This document shows, in pieces, positions 1 through 8,528 of a DNA stretch of 64,000 nucleotides. Source of the DNA: an uncultured Vibrio sp. (GTDB taxonomy: Bacteria; Pseudomonadota; Gammaproteobacteria; Enterobacterales; Vibrionaceae). Below the pieces are notes generated by a model. The model was given only the letters and a program-made list of their open reading frames with translations. It ran no database searches and was not told the origin of the DNA. How positions within the stretch are numbered: position 1 is the stretch's first letter; every line of letters starts with the position of its first letter. The translations under genes were made by a program, and so were the position numbers. The stretch lies in assembly GCA_947504195.1 (NCBI GenBank), contig CANNGN010000003.1:62001-126000 (forward strand), in the 5' to 3' direction.

Positions 1-1239
1 ATGTCAGCACATTTAAGTATTGAAGAAATAGCTCAAAGCCAGAGACAACTCAGGCGAAAAAAAGTCCGGTTACTGGCGTTTACGTTACCTTTATTATGCT
101 TTGTGTTGCTGGCATTTCTCGCCCCTATCGCAACCATGCTATATCGCAGTGTTTATCACCCCACAGTTTCGCAACTAATTCCTCAAACGTTAGAGGAAAT
201 GCAACAGTGGGAGGCAAGTCCCGACACTTTGCCTCCTGCACAAGTACTAGCCACGTTTAGCTTAGAGCTGCAAACCTTGGCCAACGAACGTAAATCGGGA
301 AAGCTAGCCGAAGAACTCAACCGTTCGGTCCCCGGAACATCCAGCCTAATAAAGTCGACGGCACGAAAACTCAAGCGCGTTGAGCCAGAAGTTTTAATCA
401 ATGGGCAGGGCCAAGAGTTATTAGCTTCCCATAAAAAGTGGAGCAACCCACAACTTTGGTCTGCAATGAAAGGCTTAGGTAACGTGTGGACTGACCGCTA
501 TTACTTAACCGCTTTGGATCTAAAGCGGGATCAAGCAGGTGAAGTAAAGGCACGTGACACACAAATATACTTAAAACTGTACTGGCGTAGTTTACGCATC
601 GCGTTAACGATCACACTGCTGACAGCATTGCTCGCCTTCCCTTTGGCCTATTTTCTTGCCAACACAAGCAACAAGAAAGCCAATACACTTATGGTGTTTG
701 TTTTACTTCCTTTTTGGACTTCACTGTTAGTAAGAACCACATCTTGGATTGCACTACTGCAAACCAATGGGGTAATAAATAGCACGATGCAGAGTATAGG
801 AATAATAAATGAGCCACTTGAAATGCTCTATACCGAGTTCGCAACGGTTATATCCATGACTCATATTCTTCTGCCTTTTATGGTTCTCCCACTATACAGT
901 GTTATGAAAAATATCGACCCAAGCTACTTTAGAGCTGCATTATCGTTGGGCTCAAAGCCCATGCCTGCATTCTTCAAAATCTACTTCCCCATGACCCTAC
1001 CCGGTTTAAGTGCAGGCGCATTGCTTGTGTTTATTATCTCAATTGGCTACTACATTACGCCAGCATTGGTAGGAGGCACCGACGGCCAGATGATCAGTAA
1101 TATTATTGCGTTCCATATGCAGTCATCTAATAACTGGGAATTAGCGGCGGCTCTGGGAAGTTTATTGCTGGTTCTCATCGTCCTGCTGTATTGGATCTAC
1201 GACCGTCTTGTCGGCGTCAATAACATTAAATTGGGGTAA
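1..1239 (+). CDS. ABC transporter permease, polyamine (PotB-like) family
   Basis: Inner-membrane permease of a spermidine/putrescine-type ABC importer, 412 residues. A first membrane segment lies at about residues 23-45. It is followed by an unusually long polar region (about 50-195), predicted to face the periplasm, and then five or more hydrophobic segments. The EAA-type cytoplasmic loop that contacts the ATPase is visible near residues 310-336 (AALSLGSKPMPAFFKIYFPM). Ordinary PotB-type permeases are about 280-300 residues, so the extra 110-130 residues are the inserted loop. The next gene, a second permease, starts 3 bases after the stop. The ATPase and binding protein of this set are not in the window and may lie just upstream. 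The ATG is the first base of the window, so the start is not fully certain. Confidence 0.88.
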   Translation: MSAHLSIEEIAQSQRQLRRKKVRLLAFTLPLLCFVLLAFLAPIATMLYRSVYHPTVSQLIPQTLEEMQQWEASPDTLPPAQVLATFSLELQTLANERKSGKLAEELNRSVPGTSSLIKSTARKLKRVEPEVLINGQGQELLASHKKWSNPQLWSAMKGLGNVWTDRYYLTALDLKRDQAGEVKARDTQIYLKLYWRSLRIALTITLLTALLAFPLAYFLANTSNKKANTLMVFVLLPFWTSLLVRTTSWIALLQTNGVINSTMQSIGIINEPLEMLYTEFATVISMTHILLPFMVLPLYSVMKNIDPSYFRAALSLGSKPMPAFFKIYFPMTLPGLSAGALLVFIISIGYYITPALVGGTDGQMISNIIAFHMQSSNNWELAAALGSLLLVLIVLLYWIYDRLVGVNNIKLG

Positions 1240-1242
1240 ACA

Positions 1243-2094
1243 ATGTTTAAATTTCCTCGTTACTATTCACCGCTACAAAAGCTAGGCACTATCAGTTTGT
1301 CTGCATCTGCATACTTAGTATTACTGTTTCTGATGCTGCCAATATTAATCATCATTCCGCTTTCCTTTAATGCAGAACCCTTTTTCACATTTACTGAGGG
1401 CATGTTATCTCTCGACCCAGATGCATACTCAATAAAATGGTACCAACAGATATTTTCTGATGACCAGTGGATTCTCGCGATTAAAAATAGTTTCTTCATT
1501 GGTACATGCGCGACAGCAATTGCAACAATTTTGGGTACATTAGCGGCCATCGGCATGAGCAACTCTGACATGCCTTTTCAACGTGCAATCATGGCAATGT
1601 TGCTGTCTCCGATGATTGTCCCGCTTATTATTACCGCAGCAGGTATGTTCTTCTTCTACACCCAGCTCAACCTCGCCGGTAGCTACCTAGGTGTCATTAT
1701 TGCTCATGCCGCTCTTGGTACGCCATTTGTGATTATTACGGTGAACGCTGCGCTCGCGGGCTTTGACTACTCGCTAGTGAACGCGTCTATGGGAATGGGG
1801 GCAAAACCGACCTACACATTTTTCAAAGTTATCATGCCGTTGATACGACCAGGTGTCATTTCTGGTGCGTTGTTTGCGTTCGTGACGTCGTTTGATGAAG
1901 TGGTTGTTGTACTCTTCCTTGCTGGACCAGAACAGCGAACCATACCACGACAAATGTTCTCAGGGTTGCGAGAGGAAATTAGCCCCACAATCTTAGCAGT
2001 CGCAACTCTACTGGTTGTGGTTTCATTAATGCTGCTCCTCACTCTCGAATACTTAAGAGCACGCTCTGAACGTATTCGTATGGGTACGCTCTAG
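1243..2094 (+). CDS. ABC transporter permease, polyamine (PotC-like) family
   Basis: Second inner-membrane permease of the same importer, 283 residues, normal length for the PotC family. It has six predicted membrane segments, the first at about 20-42. The EAA-like loop is at about residues 181-206 (MGMGAKPTYTFFKVIMP). It begins 3 bases after the upstream permease, so the two are one transcript and probably form a heterodimer. The substrate is inferred only from family membership (polyamines or a similar cation). A strong hairpin follows the stop codon. Confidence 0.9.
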   Translation: MFKFPRYYSPLQKLGTISLSASAYLVLLFLMLPILIIIPLSFNAEPFFTFTEGMLSLDPDAYSIKWYQQIFSDDQWILAIKNSFFIGTCATAIATILGTLAAIGMSNSDMPFQRAIMAMLLSPMIVPLIITAAGMFFFYTQLNLAGSYLGVIIAHAALGTPFVIITVNAALAGFDYSLVNASMGMGAKPTYTFFKVIMPLIRPGVISGALFAFVTSFDEVVVVLFLAGPEQRTIPRQMFSGLREEISPTILAVATLLVVVSLMLLLTLEYLRARSERIRMGTL

Positions 2095-2113
2095 TCGACT
2101 AACGATTCCACCT

Positions 2114-2146
2114 ATGAAAAAAGCCACAAAGATAACTTTGTGGCTT
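2114..2146 (-). terminator. Intrinsic terminator (hairpin usable on both strands)
   Basis: Perfect 11-bp inverted repeat AAGCCACAAAG (2121-2131) and CTTTGTGGCTT (2136-2146) with a 4-base loop. Read on the minus strand, the stem is followed by six T residues, so it is a good rho-independent terminator for the tautomerase gene. It also lies 26 bases after the plus-strand permease operon and could act weakly for it. Confidence 0.8.
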
Positions 2147-2191
2147 GATATAAAACATTTCTAATTTAACCGCTACATAAGCTGACGTGAA

Positions 2192-2581
2192 CTACAGCTT
2201 TCCTGTGTAGTATTGCGCTTCACCAAAACCAAAACTCCAATCATGTCGAGTGTTGGTAAAGAAAGACATCATCAAATCGTTGCCTTTAATGCCGCACTCG
2301 GCTTCAAGCTTTTCAGCTAAGATTTTCATAAACTCAATCTTGGTCTCTTCAGGACGAGGGCTTGTAAAGATACGCAACATAATCAGATTGTCAGAACGTG
2401 AAAAACCAAGTCCTGTATCTTCAAAAATCATGTTAGCGGGTTTGTGTTCGTACACAATCTGATAACGGTCTCGCTCTGGCACTTTAAACACGTCTAGAAC
2501 AACTTGGTGTGTTACATCTAGAATGGCCTTCATCTCTGATTCACTTCGACCTTCAATCACGTCAAATTGCATTAATGGCAT
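2192..2581 (-). CDS. Tautomerase family protein
   Basis: Small cytoplasmic protein of 129 residues with proline right after the start methionine (MPLMQFDVIEGRSE). Pro is the catalytic base of the 4-oxalocrotonate tautomerase superfamily after Met removal. The length matches the longer (about 125-130 residue) tautomerase group rather than the 60-70 residue 4-OT. Its substrate cannot be told. It lies downstream of a transaminase gene on the same strand, but a 130-base gap with a hairpin separates them. A terminator with a T6 run follows the stop codon. Confidence 0.85.
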   Translation of the reverse strand: MPLMQFDVIEGRSESEMKAILDVTHQVVLDVFKVPERDRYQIVYEHKPANMIFEDTGLGFSRSDNLIMLRIFTSPRPEETKIEFMKILAEKLEAECGIKGNDLMMSFFTNTRHDWSFGFGEAQYYTGKL

Positions 2582-2638
2582 AATCTTCCCTTAAAAAATA
2601 GTTATGTCTTTATTGATGAGTAAAACTCTGTTTGATTC

Positions 2639-2664
2639 GAGACACCCACAAATGAAGGTGTCTC
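2639..2664 (-). terminator. Hairpin after the transaminase gene
   Basis: Inverted repeat GAGACACC / GGTGTCTC (8 bp, 10-base loop) located 50 bases past the stop of the minus-strand transaminase gene. No T run follows, so it may be a weak terminator or an mRNA 3'-end stabiliser between this gene and the tautomerase gene. Confidence 0.45.
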
Positions 2665-2713
2665 ATGTTACTTGTAACGATTGAATAAATGTTCGTTCAA
2701 CGTTAACCCATGA

Positions 2714-4036
2714 TCAGTCAATACGGCTAAACGATTCACCTATCGCATTCACTAAGCTATCGATCTCATGTCTTTCGGTAATAAACGGTAACGCAAGCTG
2801 AAGTGTGTCTCCGCCATAGCGAACATAAAACCCCTTCTGCCAAAGATCCATGGCGATTTGATAAGGCCTGATACCTGGGTCACCGTCTTTGTGAGCGACG
2901 CTAATACCTGCCGCAAACCCGTAATTACGAATATCTAGAATGTTTGGTACGCCTTTGAGGCTATGAATCGCGGACTCGAAAATCGGAGACATTTCCGCCA
3001 CTCTCGGAATTAAGTGATCTCTTTCGAGCACATCTAATGTCGCAAGTGAAGCAGCACAAGCCACCGGGTGTCCCGAATATGTGTAACCGTGAGGCAGTTC
3101 AATATTATGTTCAGCTCCTCCCGCTTCCATGAATGCTCGATATATTTCATCTTTCGCAATCACAGCTCCCATAGGAATCACCCCATTGGTAATTTGCTTA
3201 GCACAGCAGATCATATCGGGAACGACACCAAACGCATTGGCACCAAACATCTCGCCAGTACGGCCAAATCCAGTAATCACTTCATCGAGAATCAGCAATA
3301 TATTATTTGCAGTACAAATCTCTCTCAAACGTTTGAGATAACCAACTGGTGGGATGATGACACCGGCAGAGCCAGAAAATGGCTCAACAATAACCGCCGC
3401 TATATTCGATGCATCGTGAAGGGCGATTCGGTCAAGTAATTCATCCGCACGATCAGCACCATCCAAAGGACACCCCTGAGTGAATGCTTCTTCAGCACGC
3501 CAAGTATGACCAATATGATCGGCCTCCACGCCTTGACCCCAGAGTTTACGGTTGGCCCCAATACCACCGAAACTGATGCCACCCCAACTTGCGCCGTGAT
3601 ACCCCTTAGTTCGACCGATAATGCGGGTCTTATTAGGTTGACCACTTTGACGCCAATAAGCACGAGCAATCTTGGTTGCAGTATCGACGGACTCAGAACC
3701 GGAGTTGGTAAAAAAGACTCGGTTAAGATCGGCAGGCGCGAGCGCTGCGATTCGCTCAGCAAGTTCAAATGCTTTAGGGTGACCAAATTGGAACGCGGGA
3801 ACATAATCAACTTGAGAAAGCTGTTGAGCGATGGCCTGACTAATTTCAGGTCGATTATGACCAGCTCCACAAGTCCAAAGACCCGAAAGTCCATCAAAAA
3901 TACGTCGACCACGGTCGTCAATGTAGTACGCACCATCGGCCCCGGTGATCATCCGTGGGTTCTGTTTAAATTCACGGTTACTTGTGTAGGGCATCCAATA
4001 CGCGTCAAGCCCTGCCTGTGTTGGTTGAGTTTCCAT
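2714..4036 (-). CDS. Class III aminotransferase, omega-amino acid (beta-alanine)--pyruvate type
   Basis: Cytoplasmic pyridoxal-phosphate enzyme of 440 residues that moves the terminal amino group of an omega-amino acid or amine to pyruvate. Visible features are the N-terminal YWMPYTSNREFKQNP segment typical of omega-amino acid:pyruvate transaminases, NSGSESVDTA (about 111-120) for phosphate binding, DEV with Asp251, and the Schiff-base lysine K280 in CCAKQITNG. It is transcribed away from the adjacent LysR gene, the usual arrangement for a LysR-controlled catabolic gene. Nearby polyamine-type transporters and a beta-aminopeptidase fit a substrate such as beta-alanine or a diamine, but the exact substrate is inferred. 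Confidence 0.9.
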   Translation of the reverse strand: METQPTQAGLDAYWMPYTSNREFKQNPRMITGADGAYYIDDRGRRIFDGLSGLWTCGAGHNRPEISQAIAQQLSQVDYVPAFQFGHPKAFELAERIAALAPADLNRVFFTNSGSESVDTATKIARAYWRQSGQPNKTRIIGRTKGYHGASWGGISFGGIGANRKLWGQGVEADHIGHTWRAEEAFTQGCPLDGADRADELLDRIALHDASNIAAVIVEPFSGSAGVIIPPVGYLKRLREICTANNILLILDEVITGFGRTGEMFGANAFGVVPDMICCAKQITNGVIPMGAVIAKDEIYRAFMEAGGAEHNIELPHGYTYSGHPVACAASLATLDVLERDHLIPRVAEMSPIFESAIHSLKGVPNILDIRNYGFAAGISVAHKDGDPGIRPYQIAMDLWQKGFYVRYGGDTLQLALPFITERHEIDSLVNAIGESFSRID

Positions 4037-4120
4037 CCTATATCCTTATTCCAATCTACACTCGATGTAAGTGCTGGCTCCCAAACTGCTAACTGAAATT
4101 TACTTTAAGATGAAATAATT

Positions 4121-4146
4121 GTTTGGTAAATTACAACTTATCAAAC
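4121..4146. promoter_or_regulatory. LysR-type operator in the divergent promoter
   Basis: Inverted repeat GTTTGGTAA (4121-4129) and TTATCAAAC (4138-4146), 8 of 9 arm positions paired, with an 8-base centre. It sits 25 bases before the LysR start and about 85 bases before the transaminase start. Interrupted dyads in the shared promoter are the classical binding site of LysR proteins, so it is a likely autoregulation and activation site. Confidence 0.6.
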
Positions 4147-4171
4147 TAAACATGCAGGTTTATGAAACATA

Positions 4172-5092
4172 ATGAGAGCATTACTTGGGCAATTATCGGA
4201 CGCTGACATTCGCCTTCTGCGGGTATTCATGGCGGTTGTGGAATGTGGTGGATTAAGCGCGGCTGAAATGGAGTTAAATATCGGCCGCTCAACCATTAGT
4301 CGTCACCTCAAGGATCTCGAGCTGCGACTAGGTCTGGTACTTTGCCGACGCGGTCGAGGCGGGTTTTCTCTTACCAATGAGGGAGAGCAAATTTATGCCA
4401 GCGCAGAACGACTAACAAAGTCGATTGAAGACTTTCGCCACGAAGTTAACGATATGCATCGTTCGCTGCAGGGCCAGCTAGTCGTTGCAATGTTCGATAA
4501 AACGGTTTCCAACCCAGAGTGTCGCGTCCCTGAAGCGATTGCTCGCTACTGTGAAGACTCTCCCGATGTGGTGCTAGATATCCATGTCGTCCCAGTCAAT
4601 GAGATCGAGAAAGGCGTACTAGAGGGACAATATCATGTCGGTATTATTCCACCTCACCGCCGCTCCACCAGCTTAGTGTATCTACCCTTATTTGGTGAAC
4701 ATATGTCTATGTATTGTGGTATTGGCCATCCATTTTACGACAATCATCGCCCCGTAACCAACGAGCAAATACGAGCTGAAAATTATGCCGGATTGAGCTT
4801 TTCTAGCCCCAATATGGAAGTAGGCAGAGGGCTCGGATTACAGAAACACGCGGCGGCCAATGACCAAGAAGGTGTGGCGACACTGATTCGGTCTGGGCGT
4901 TACATCGGTTTTTTACCGGATCATTACGCGCACCCATTGGCAGAAGCAGGTTATGTGAAACGCATCAATAACCAAACCTTTACATACCATTGTGAATTTA
5001 CCGCTATCTATCGAAAATCCCCAAAACCATCGAGGCTAGTGCAGCATTTCTTAGATGCACTGGAAGATGTCCACAACGATAATCCTTCATAA
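4172..5092 (+). CDS. LysR-family transcriptional regulator
   Basis: DNA-binding regulator of 306 residues, usual length for LysR proteins. The winged helix-turn-helix is at about residues 11-70 (DIRLLRVFMAVVECGGLSAA ... RSTISRHLKDLE). A substrate-binding-like effector domain follows from about residue 95. It is divergent from the omega-transaminase gene, with an interrupted palindrome between them, so it probably controls that gene and itself. The effector is unknown. Confidence 0.92.
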   Translation: MRALLGQLSDADIRLLRVFMAVVECGGLSAAEMELNIGRSTISRHLKDLELRLGLVLCRRGRGGFSLTNEGEQIYASAERLTKSIEDFRHEVNDMHRSLQGQLVVAMFDKTVSNPECRVPEAIARYCEDSPDVVLDIHVVPVNEIEKGVLEGQYHVGIIPPHRRSTSLVYLPLFGEHMSMYCGIGHPFYDNHRPVTNEQIRAENYAGLSFSSPNMEVGRGLGLQKHAAANDQEGVATLIRSGRYIGFLPDHYAHPLAEAGYVKRINNQTFTYHCEFTAIYRKSPKPSRLVQHFLDALEDVHNDNPS

Positions 5093-5130
5093 CTTAGCCC
5101 ATGGGTAAGCGTTTCGTAAATCGTATCGAG

Positions 5131-6000
5131 TTAGAATAAGCCAAGGCGTTTGGTCATTTTATGCCAACGCTTTATCCGCTCTTCACTATCGGAACTTCGA
5201 TTTGCAACACAGTGTACTAACATGTTTGTGGCCATTACGATTGCCCAAGTCGATTCAAGGAACAGCCCTGTTTTCGACTTTGAATAAAACACATGAGGCG
5301 TAATGTCGACAGCCCAATGACAAAATTCGTCGGTAATTATCACGACCTGAATACCTTGCCGCACCGCCTCCTCGCATAAGAGTTGGCTCTCGGGTGCATA
5401 GGGAACAATATCAAGAACGATCAGAACATCGTATTCTTGGCGTCGGTAAGATTGACCTTCGAGCCACTCGGCCATCATGCCATCATAAGGAGAAAGATAT
5501 TGAACTCGGTCTCTGGCTAATGACATCCGTCTGGTTAAGTCTTGTGCGGTTCCGCTAATGGATTGAAATCCCGTAATGTACACTCGCTTAGCCGCATCAA
5601 CACAACTGACAATTCCATCCCATCTTCCATTTTCAAACTGTTCAAATAAATTCATCAAGACTTGTAATTCATTCTTGAAATTTTCTTTATAGAAGGCATC
5701 GATAGGCAGTCGGTTCGTGTCCGTTCCATCTGGAAGAAGCAGCTCCTTTTTTAGTGCGTCTTTTAACGATGAAATTCCCTGATAACCCGCTCGCTTTAAA
5801 AAACGGCTCACAGTAATTTGGCTAACTGCTGCCTTCTCTGCAATAGAAGCCCCTGTCTCAAAACTAATTTGATCTAGATTTAGCAAGATAAACTGAGCAA
5901 CTCGTGCTTCTGAAACCGACACATCGGGTATCAAGGCTTTTAGCTTCTGAGCTATCGACGTCGCAATATATTCAGGCCGGGATGAAAAAGTGTGTTCCAT
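5131..6000 (-). CDS. RpiR/MurR-family transcriptional regulator (HTH + SIS)
   Basis: Regulator of 289 residues with an N-terminal RpiR helix-turn-helix (about 15-90; AVSQITVSRFLKRAGYQGIS is the recognition region) and a C-terminal SIS phosphosugar-binding fold (about 130-265; VYITGFQSISGTAQDL). It is convergent with the LysR gene (38-base gap) and divergent from the polyamine-type binding-protein operon. The 273-base divergent promoter carries a perfect 7-bp dyad. It probably controls the 6274-11392 operon. Some RpiR proteins next to amine transporters respond to non-sugar ligands. Confidence 0.9.
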   Translation of the reverse strand: MEHTFSSRPEYIATSIAQKLKALIPDVSVSEARVAQFILLNLDQISFETGASIAEKAAVSQITVSRFLKRAGYQGISSLKDALKKELLLPDGTDTNRLPIDAFYKENFKNELQVLMNLFEQFENGRWDGIVSCVDAAKRVYITGFQSISGTAQDLTRRMSLARDRVQYLSPYDGMMAEWLEGQSYRRQEYDVLIVLDIVPYAPESQLLCEEAVRQGIQVVIITDEFCHWAVDITPHVFYSKSKTGLFLESTWAIVMATNMLVHCVANRSSDSEERIKRWHKMTKRLGLF

Positions 6001-6140
6001 AGTTCCTCACTGTTGATAACTCGCATTATGGTGGTGCATTGCCATTATTAAATTACCCATAAGAGTGCAAAAATTAACCACCTTTAAAGCCCAAAAACCA
6101 AAATAACAATATAAGATAATGATTTTTAGTGAAAAATAAT

Positions 6141-6160
6141 TATGTTAGAGGTGTAACATA
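6141..6160. promoter_or_regulatory. Palindromic operator candidate for the RpiR regulator
   Basis: Perfect 7-bp inverted repeat TATGTTA-N6-TAACATA in the 273-base AT-rich gap between the rpiR-type gene and the binding-protein gene. It lies about 114 bases before the latter. No other gene occupies this gap. Confidence 0.5.
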
Positions 6161-6273
6161 TTATGATATTGAAATAATAACACCAAGGAATACAATAATT
6201 TTAAGGTGAAATTTTCAGTATTGATTCAGATTCCATCTACACATTTACTCTTGTCACAAGGAAAGGTGCCTAT

Positions 6274-7335
6274 ATGAACATCAATTTTTTTGGAAAAAAA
6301 CCAGCAAAGCTATTAAAAGTTTGCAGCCTAGCGGTCGCAGTATCATCTGTATTAATGTCTGCACATTCACAAGCTGAAGAAACACTCAACCTGTATAACT
6401 GGAGTGAGTATATAAACCCGGAAATAATCACAAAATTTACTGAAGAAACAGGCATCAAAGTAGTGTTAGATACCTATTCTTCAAATGAAGAGATGCTTGC
6501 GAAACTTCAAGCAGGAGCAAAAGGGTATGACCTTGTCTTCCCATCCGTTCATATGCAAGACATCATGACCAAGCTTGACCTACTCGAGAAAACCAATATC
6601 AACGAATACTCGGGCTTCAGCCATATTGATAAAAGCTTTCTTAAAGCGAAACTCGATCCTAACGGCGAATATTGCTTACCTTATGCTTGGGGTACCGTAG
6701 GAATTGTTTATAACAAAAAGCTCGTTCCTAGCCTCGACTCATGGGAAGAGTTCTTTGCGCTCCCTGAACAAGGTAATAAAATTGCCATGCTGAATGATAT
6801 GCGTGAAGTCATCGGCGTAGGGTTAATCACACATGACAAAAGCGTTAACTCCACCGATCGCGACGACTTAACACTCGCAAAAGACTACATCATTGAACAG
6901 AAGCCAAACGTTTCATCCTTTACTTACGACAGTATCCCTCTGGTTAAATCTGGCGATCTCGCGGCTGCTCAATGGTATGTTGGCGCAATGTTGTATGTCC
7001 AAGAAAGTCCTGAAGAACTTGCTTACGTCATTCCTAAAGAAGGCGCGACTATGTATCAGGAAAACATGTGTGTTCTAAAATCTGCACCTAATAAAGCTAA
7101 TGCGGTTAAGTTCTTAGAGTTCTTCACTCAGCCAGAAATTGCTGCAATGAATGCTATCCAGCAAACCAATGGTACTGCGAATAAAGACGCCATTGCCCTA
7201 CTACCTGATGAACTGCGCAACAACAAAATGATAAACCCACCAGAAGACGTTCGTGCAAAATTACAGATATTTGAAGAGCTTGGGAAAGGAACCAAGCTTT
7301 ATGATCGAATCTGGACTCAAATCCGTACGAACTAA
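6274..7335 (+). CDS. Periplasmic spermidine/putrescine-type substrate-binding protein
   Basis: PotD-family periplasmic binding protein of 353 residues. The signal peptide is residues 1-35 (charged start, hydrophobic core VCSLAVAVSSVLM, cleavage near AHSQAEE). The mature protein starts with TLNLYNWSEYINPEI, the hallmark of the PotD/PotF family. It is the first gene of an operon with ATPase, two permeases and a peptidase. A hairpin separates it from the ATPase gene, as is common where the binding protein must be made in excess. Family membership suggests polyamines or another organic cation. The real ligand is not determined. Confidence 0.92.
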   Translation: MNINFFGKKPAKLLKVCSLAVAVSSVLMSAHSQAEETLNLYNWSEYINPEIITKFTEETGIKVVLDTYSSNEEMLAKLQAGAKGYDLVFPSVHMQDIMTKLDLLEKTNINEYSGFSHIDKSFLKAKLDPNGEYCLPYAWGTVGIVYNKKLVPSLDSWEEFFALPEQGNKIAMLNDMREVIGVGLITHDKSVNSTDRDDLTLAKDYIIEQKPNVSSFTYDSIPLVKSGDLAAAQWYVGAMLYVQESPEELAYVIPKEGATMYQENMCVLKSAPNKANAVKFLEFFTQPEIAAMNAIQQTNGTANKDAIALLPDELRNNKMINPPEDVRAKLQIFEELGKGTKLYDRIWTQIRTN

Positions 7336-7348
7336 ACACTCTGTTTTG

Positions 7349-7368
7349 GAGCGGGATTTTTCCCGCTC
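7349..7368 (+). terminator. Intercistronic hairpin after the binding-protein gene
   Basis: Perfect 8-bp stem GAGCGGGA / TCCCGCTC with a TTTT loop, 13 bases after the binding-protein stop and 35 bases before the ATPase start. No T run follows. It is likely a partial terminator or mRNA stabiliser giving more binding protein than membrane components. Confidence 0.6.
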
Positions 7369-7403
7369 TATCTACCGAAATTCGCTGTATAGAAGGTGAC
7401 TCA

Positions 7404-8528
7404 ATGACTTCCCCACAATTTAGTGAGTATATTCGCATCCGACGCGCACATAGGCAGTTTGCTACTCCCGAAGGAAGTATCATCAAAGCGCTCGATAATA
7501 TTGATTTACGCATAGCGCAAAACGAATTTATTACGCTACTTGGGCCATCAGGTTGCGGTAAAACCACGCTCTTGAAAACCATCGCTGGATTTGAACGCAT
7601 TGATTCAGGCGACATACGCGTTGACGGTGAATCGATTGTTAATCAGCCACCGCACAAACGCCAGGTCAATACGGTTTTCCAGTCTTACGCTCTTTTCCCT
7701 CATATGTCAGTGGAAGACAATATTGGCTATAGTTTAGACATACGAAAAGTGAACAAAACCGAGCGTAACCAACGCGTCAATGAGATGTTAGAAATGGTTG
7801 GCCTAGCCGGCATGGGGAAACGATTTCCTTCACAATTATCCGGCGGACAACAACAGCGAGTTGCTCTAGCACGCGCTGTCATCAACCGTCCAAAGTTACT
7901 TCTTCTGGACGAACCTTTATCGGCTTTGGATAAAAACCTGCGACTGAAAATGCAGCTTGAATTAAAGCGCTTACAGACCGAGCTAGGCATTTGCTTTATT
8001 TTCGTGACACACGATCAAGAAGAAGCCCTCACAATGTCTGACCGCATTATTGTGCTTAATGGCGGTAAAGTAGAACAAATCGGAACGCCAAACGAAATTT
8101 ATCACCGCCCGCAAAATGCATTTGTCGCTCGCTTCATCGGAGAGAGCAATTTATTTACCGGAGCCATCACTGAAAAATACGATGATCATACGGTTGTCGA
8201 TTGCGACGGCATCACATTATATGCCCCCCCAACAACTAATGAGATCGGTACTGAGCAGCAAATTCTTATTCGCCCTGAGCAATTGTCTTTGAAACAAGTC
8301 GAACAGAGTTCTGACTCGCACTACCTAACAATGACAATCCAACAAGTGGTGTTCGTTGGCACGGATTATCAACTTCACGGCACATTATCCAATGGGCAAA
8401 CGATTTCGGCACTGGTGCGCAAAGAAAACGACCACTATTCGGTCGGACAAGACATTCAACTTTATTACCGCACTTCAGCGATGCACATCCTTTCCTCAGT
8501 TCAATCAGAAGAAGTGGAACTCGCATGA
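7404..8528 (+). CDS. ABC transporter ATP-binding protein, PotA-like
   Basis: Energy-coupling ATPase of the polyamine-type importer, 374 residues. Walker A GPSGCGKT is at 47-54, the ABC signature LSGGQ at 145-149, Walker B LLLLDE at 165-170 and the switch histidine in FVTHDQEEA follows. A C-terminal TOBE/regulatory region (about 280-374) is normal for PotA-type proteins. It overlaps the next gene by 4 bases (ATGA), which indicates translational coupling. Confidence 0.94.
   Translation: MTSPQFSEYIRIRRAHRQFATPEGSIIKALDNIDLRIAQNEFITLLGPSGCGKTTLLKTIAGFERIDSGDIRVDGESIVNQPPHKRQVNTVFQSYALFPHMSVEDNIGYSLDIRKVNKTERNQRVNEMLEMVGLAGMGKRFPSQLSGGQQQRVALARAVINRPKLLLLDEPLSALDKNLRLKMQLELKRLQTELGICFIFVTHDQEEALTMSDRIIVLNGGKVEQIGTPNEIYHRPQNAFVARFIGESNLFTGAITEKYDDHTVVDCDGITLYAPPTTNEIGTEQQILIRPEQLSLKQVEQSSDSHYLTMTIQQVVFVGTDYQLHGTLSNGQTISALVRKENDHYSVGQDIQLYYRTSAMHILSSVQSEEVELA

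Noticed and set aside
3506..4096. 196-codon plus-strand frame opposite the omega-transaminase gene
   Set aside because: It lies entirely antisense to a clear class III aminotransferase and its translation has no family features.
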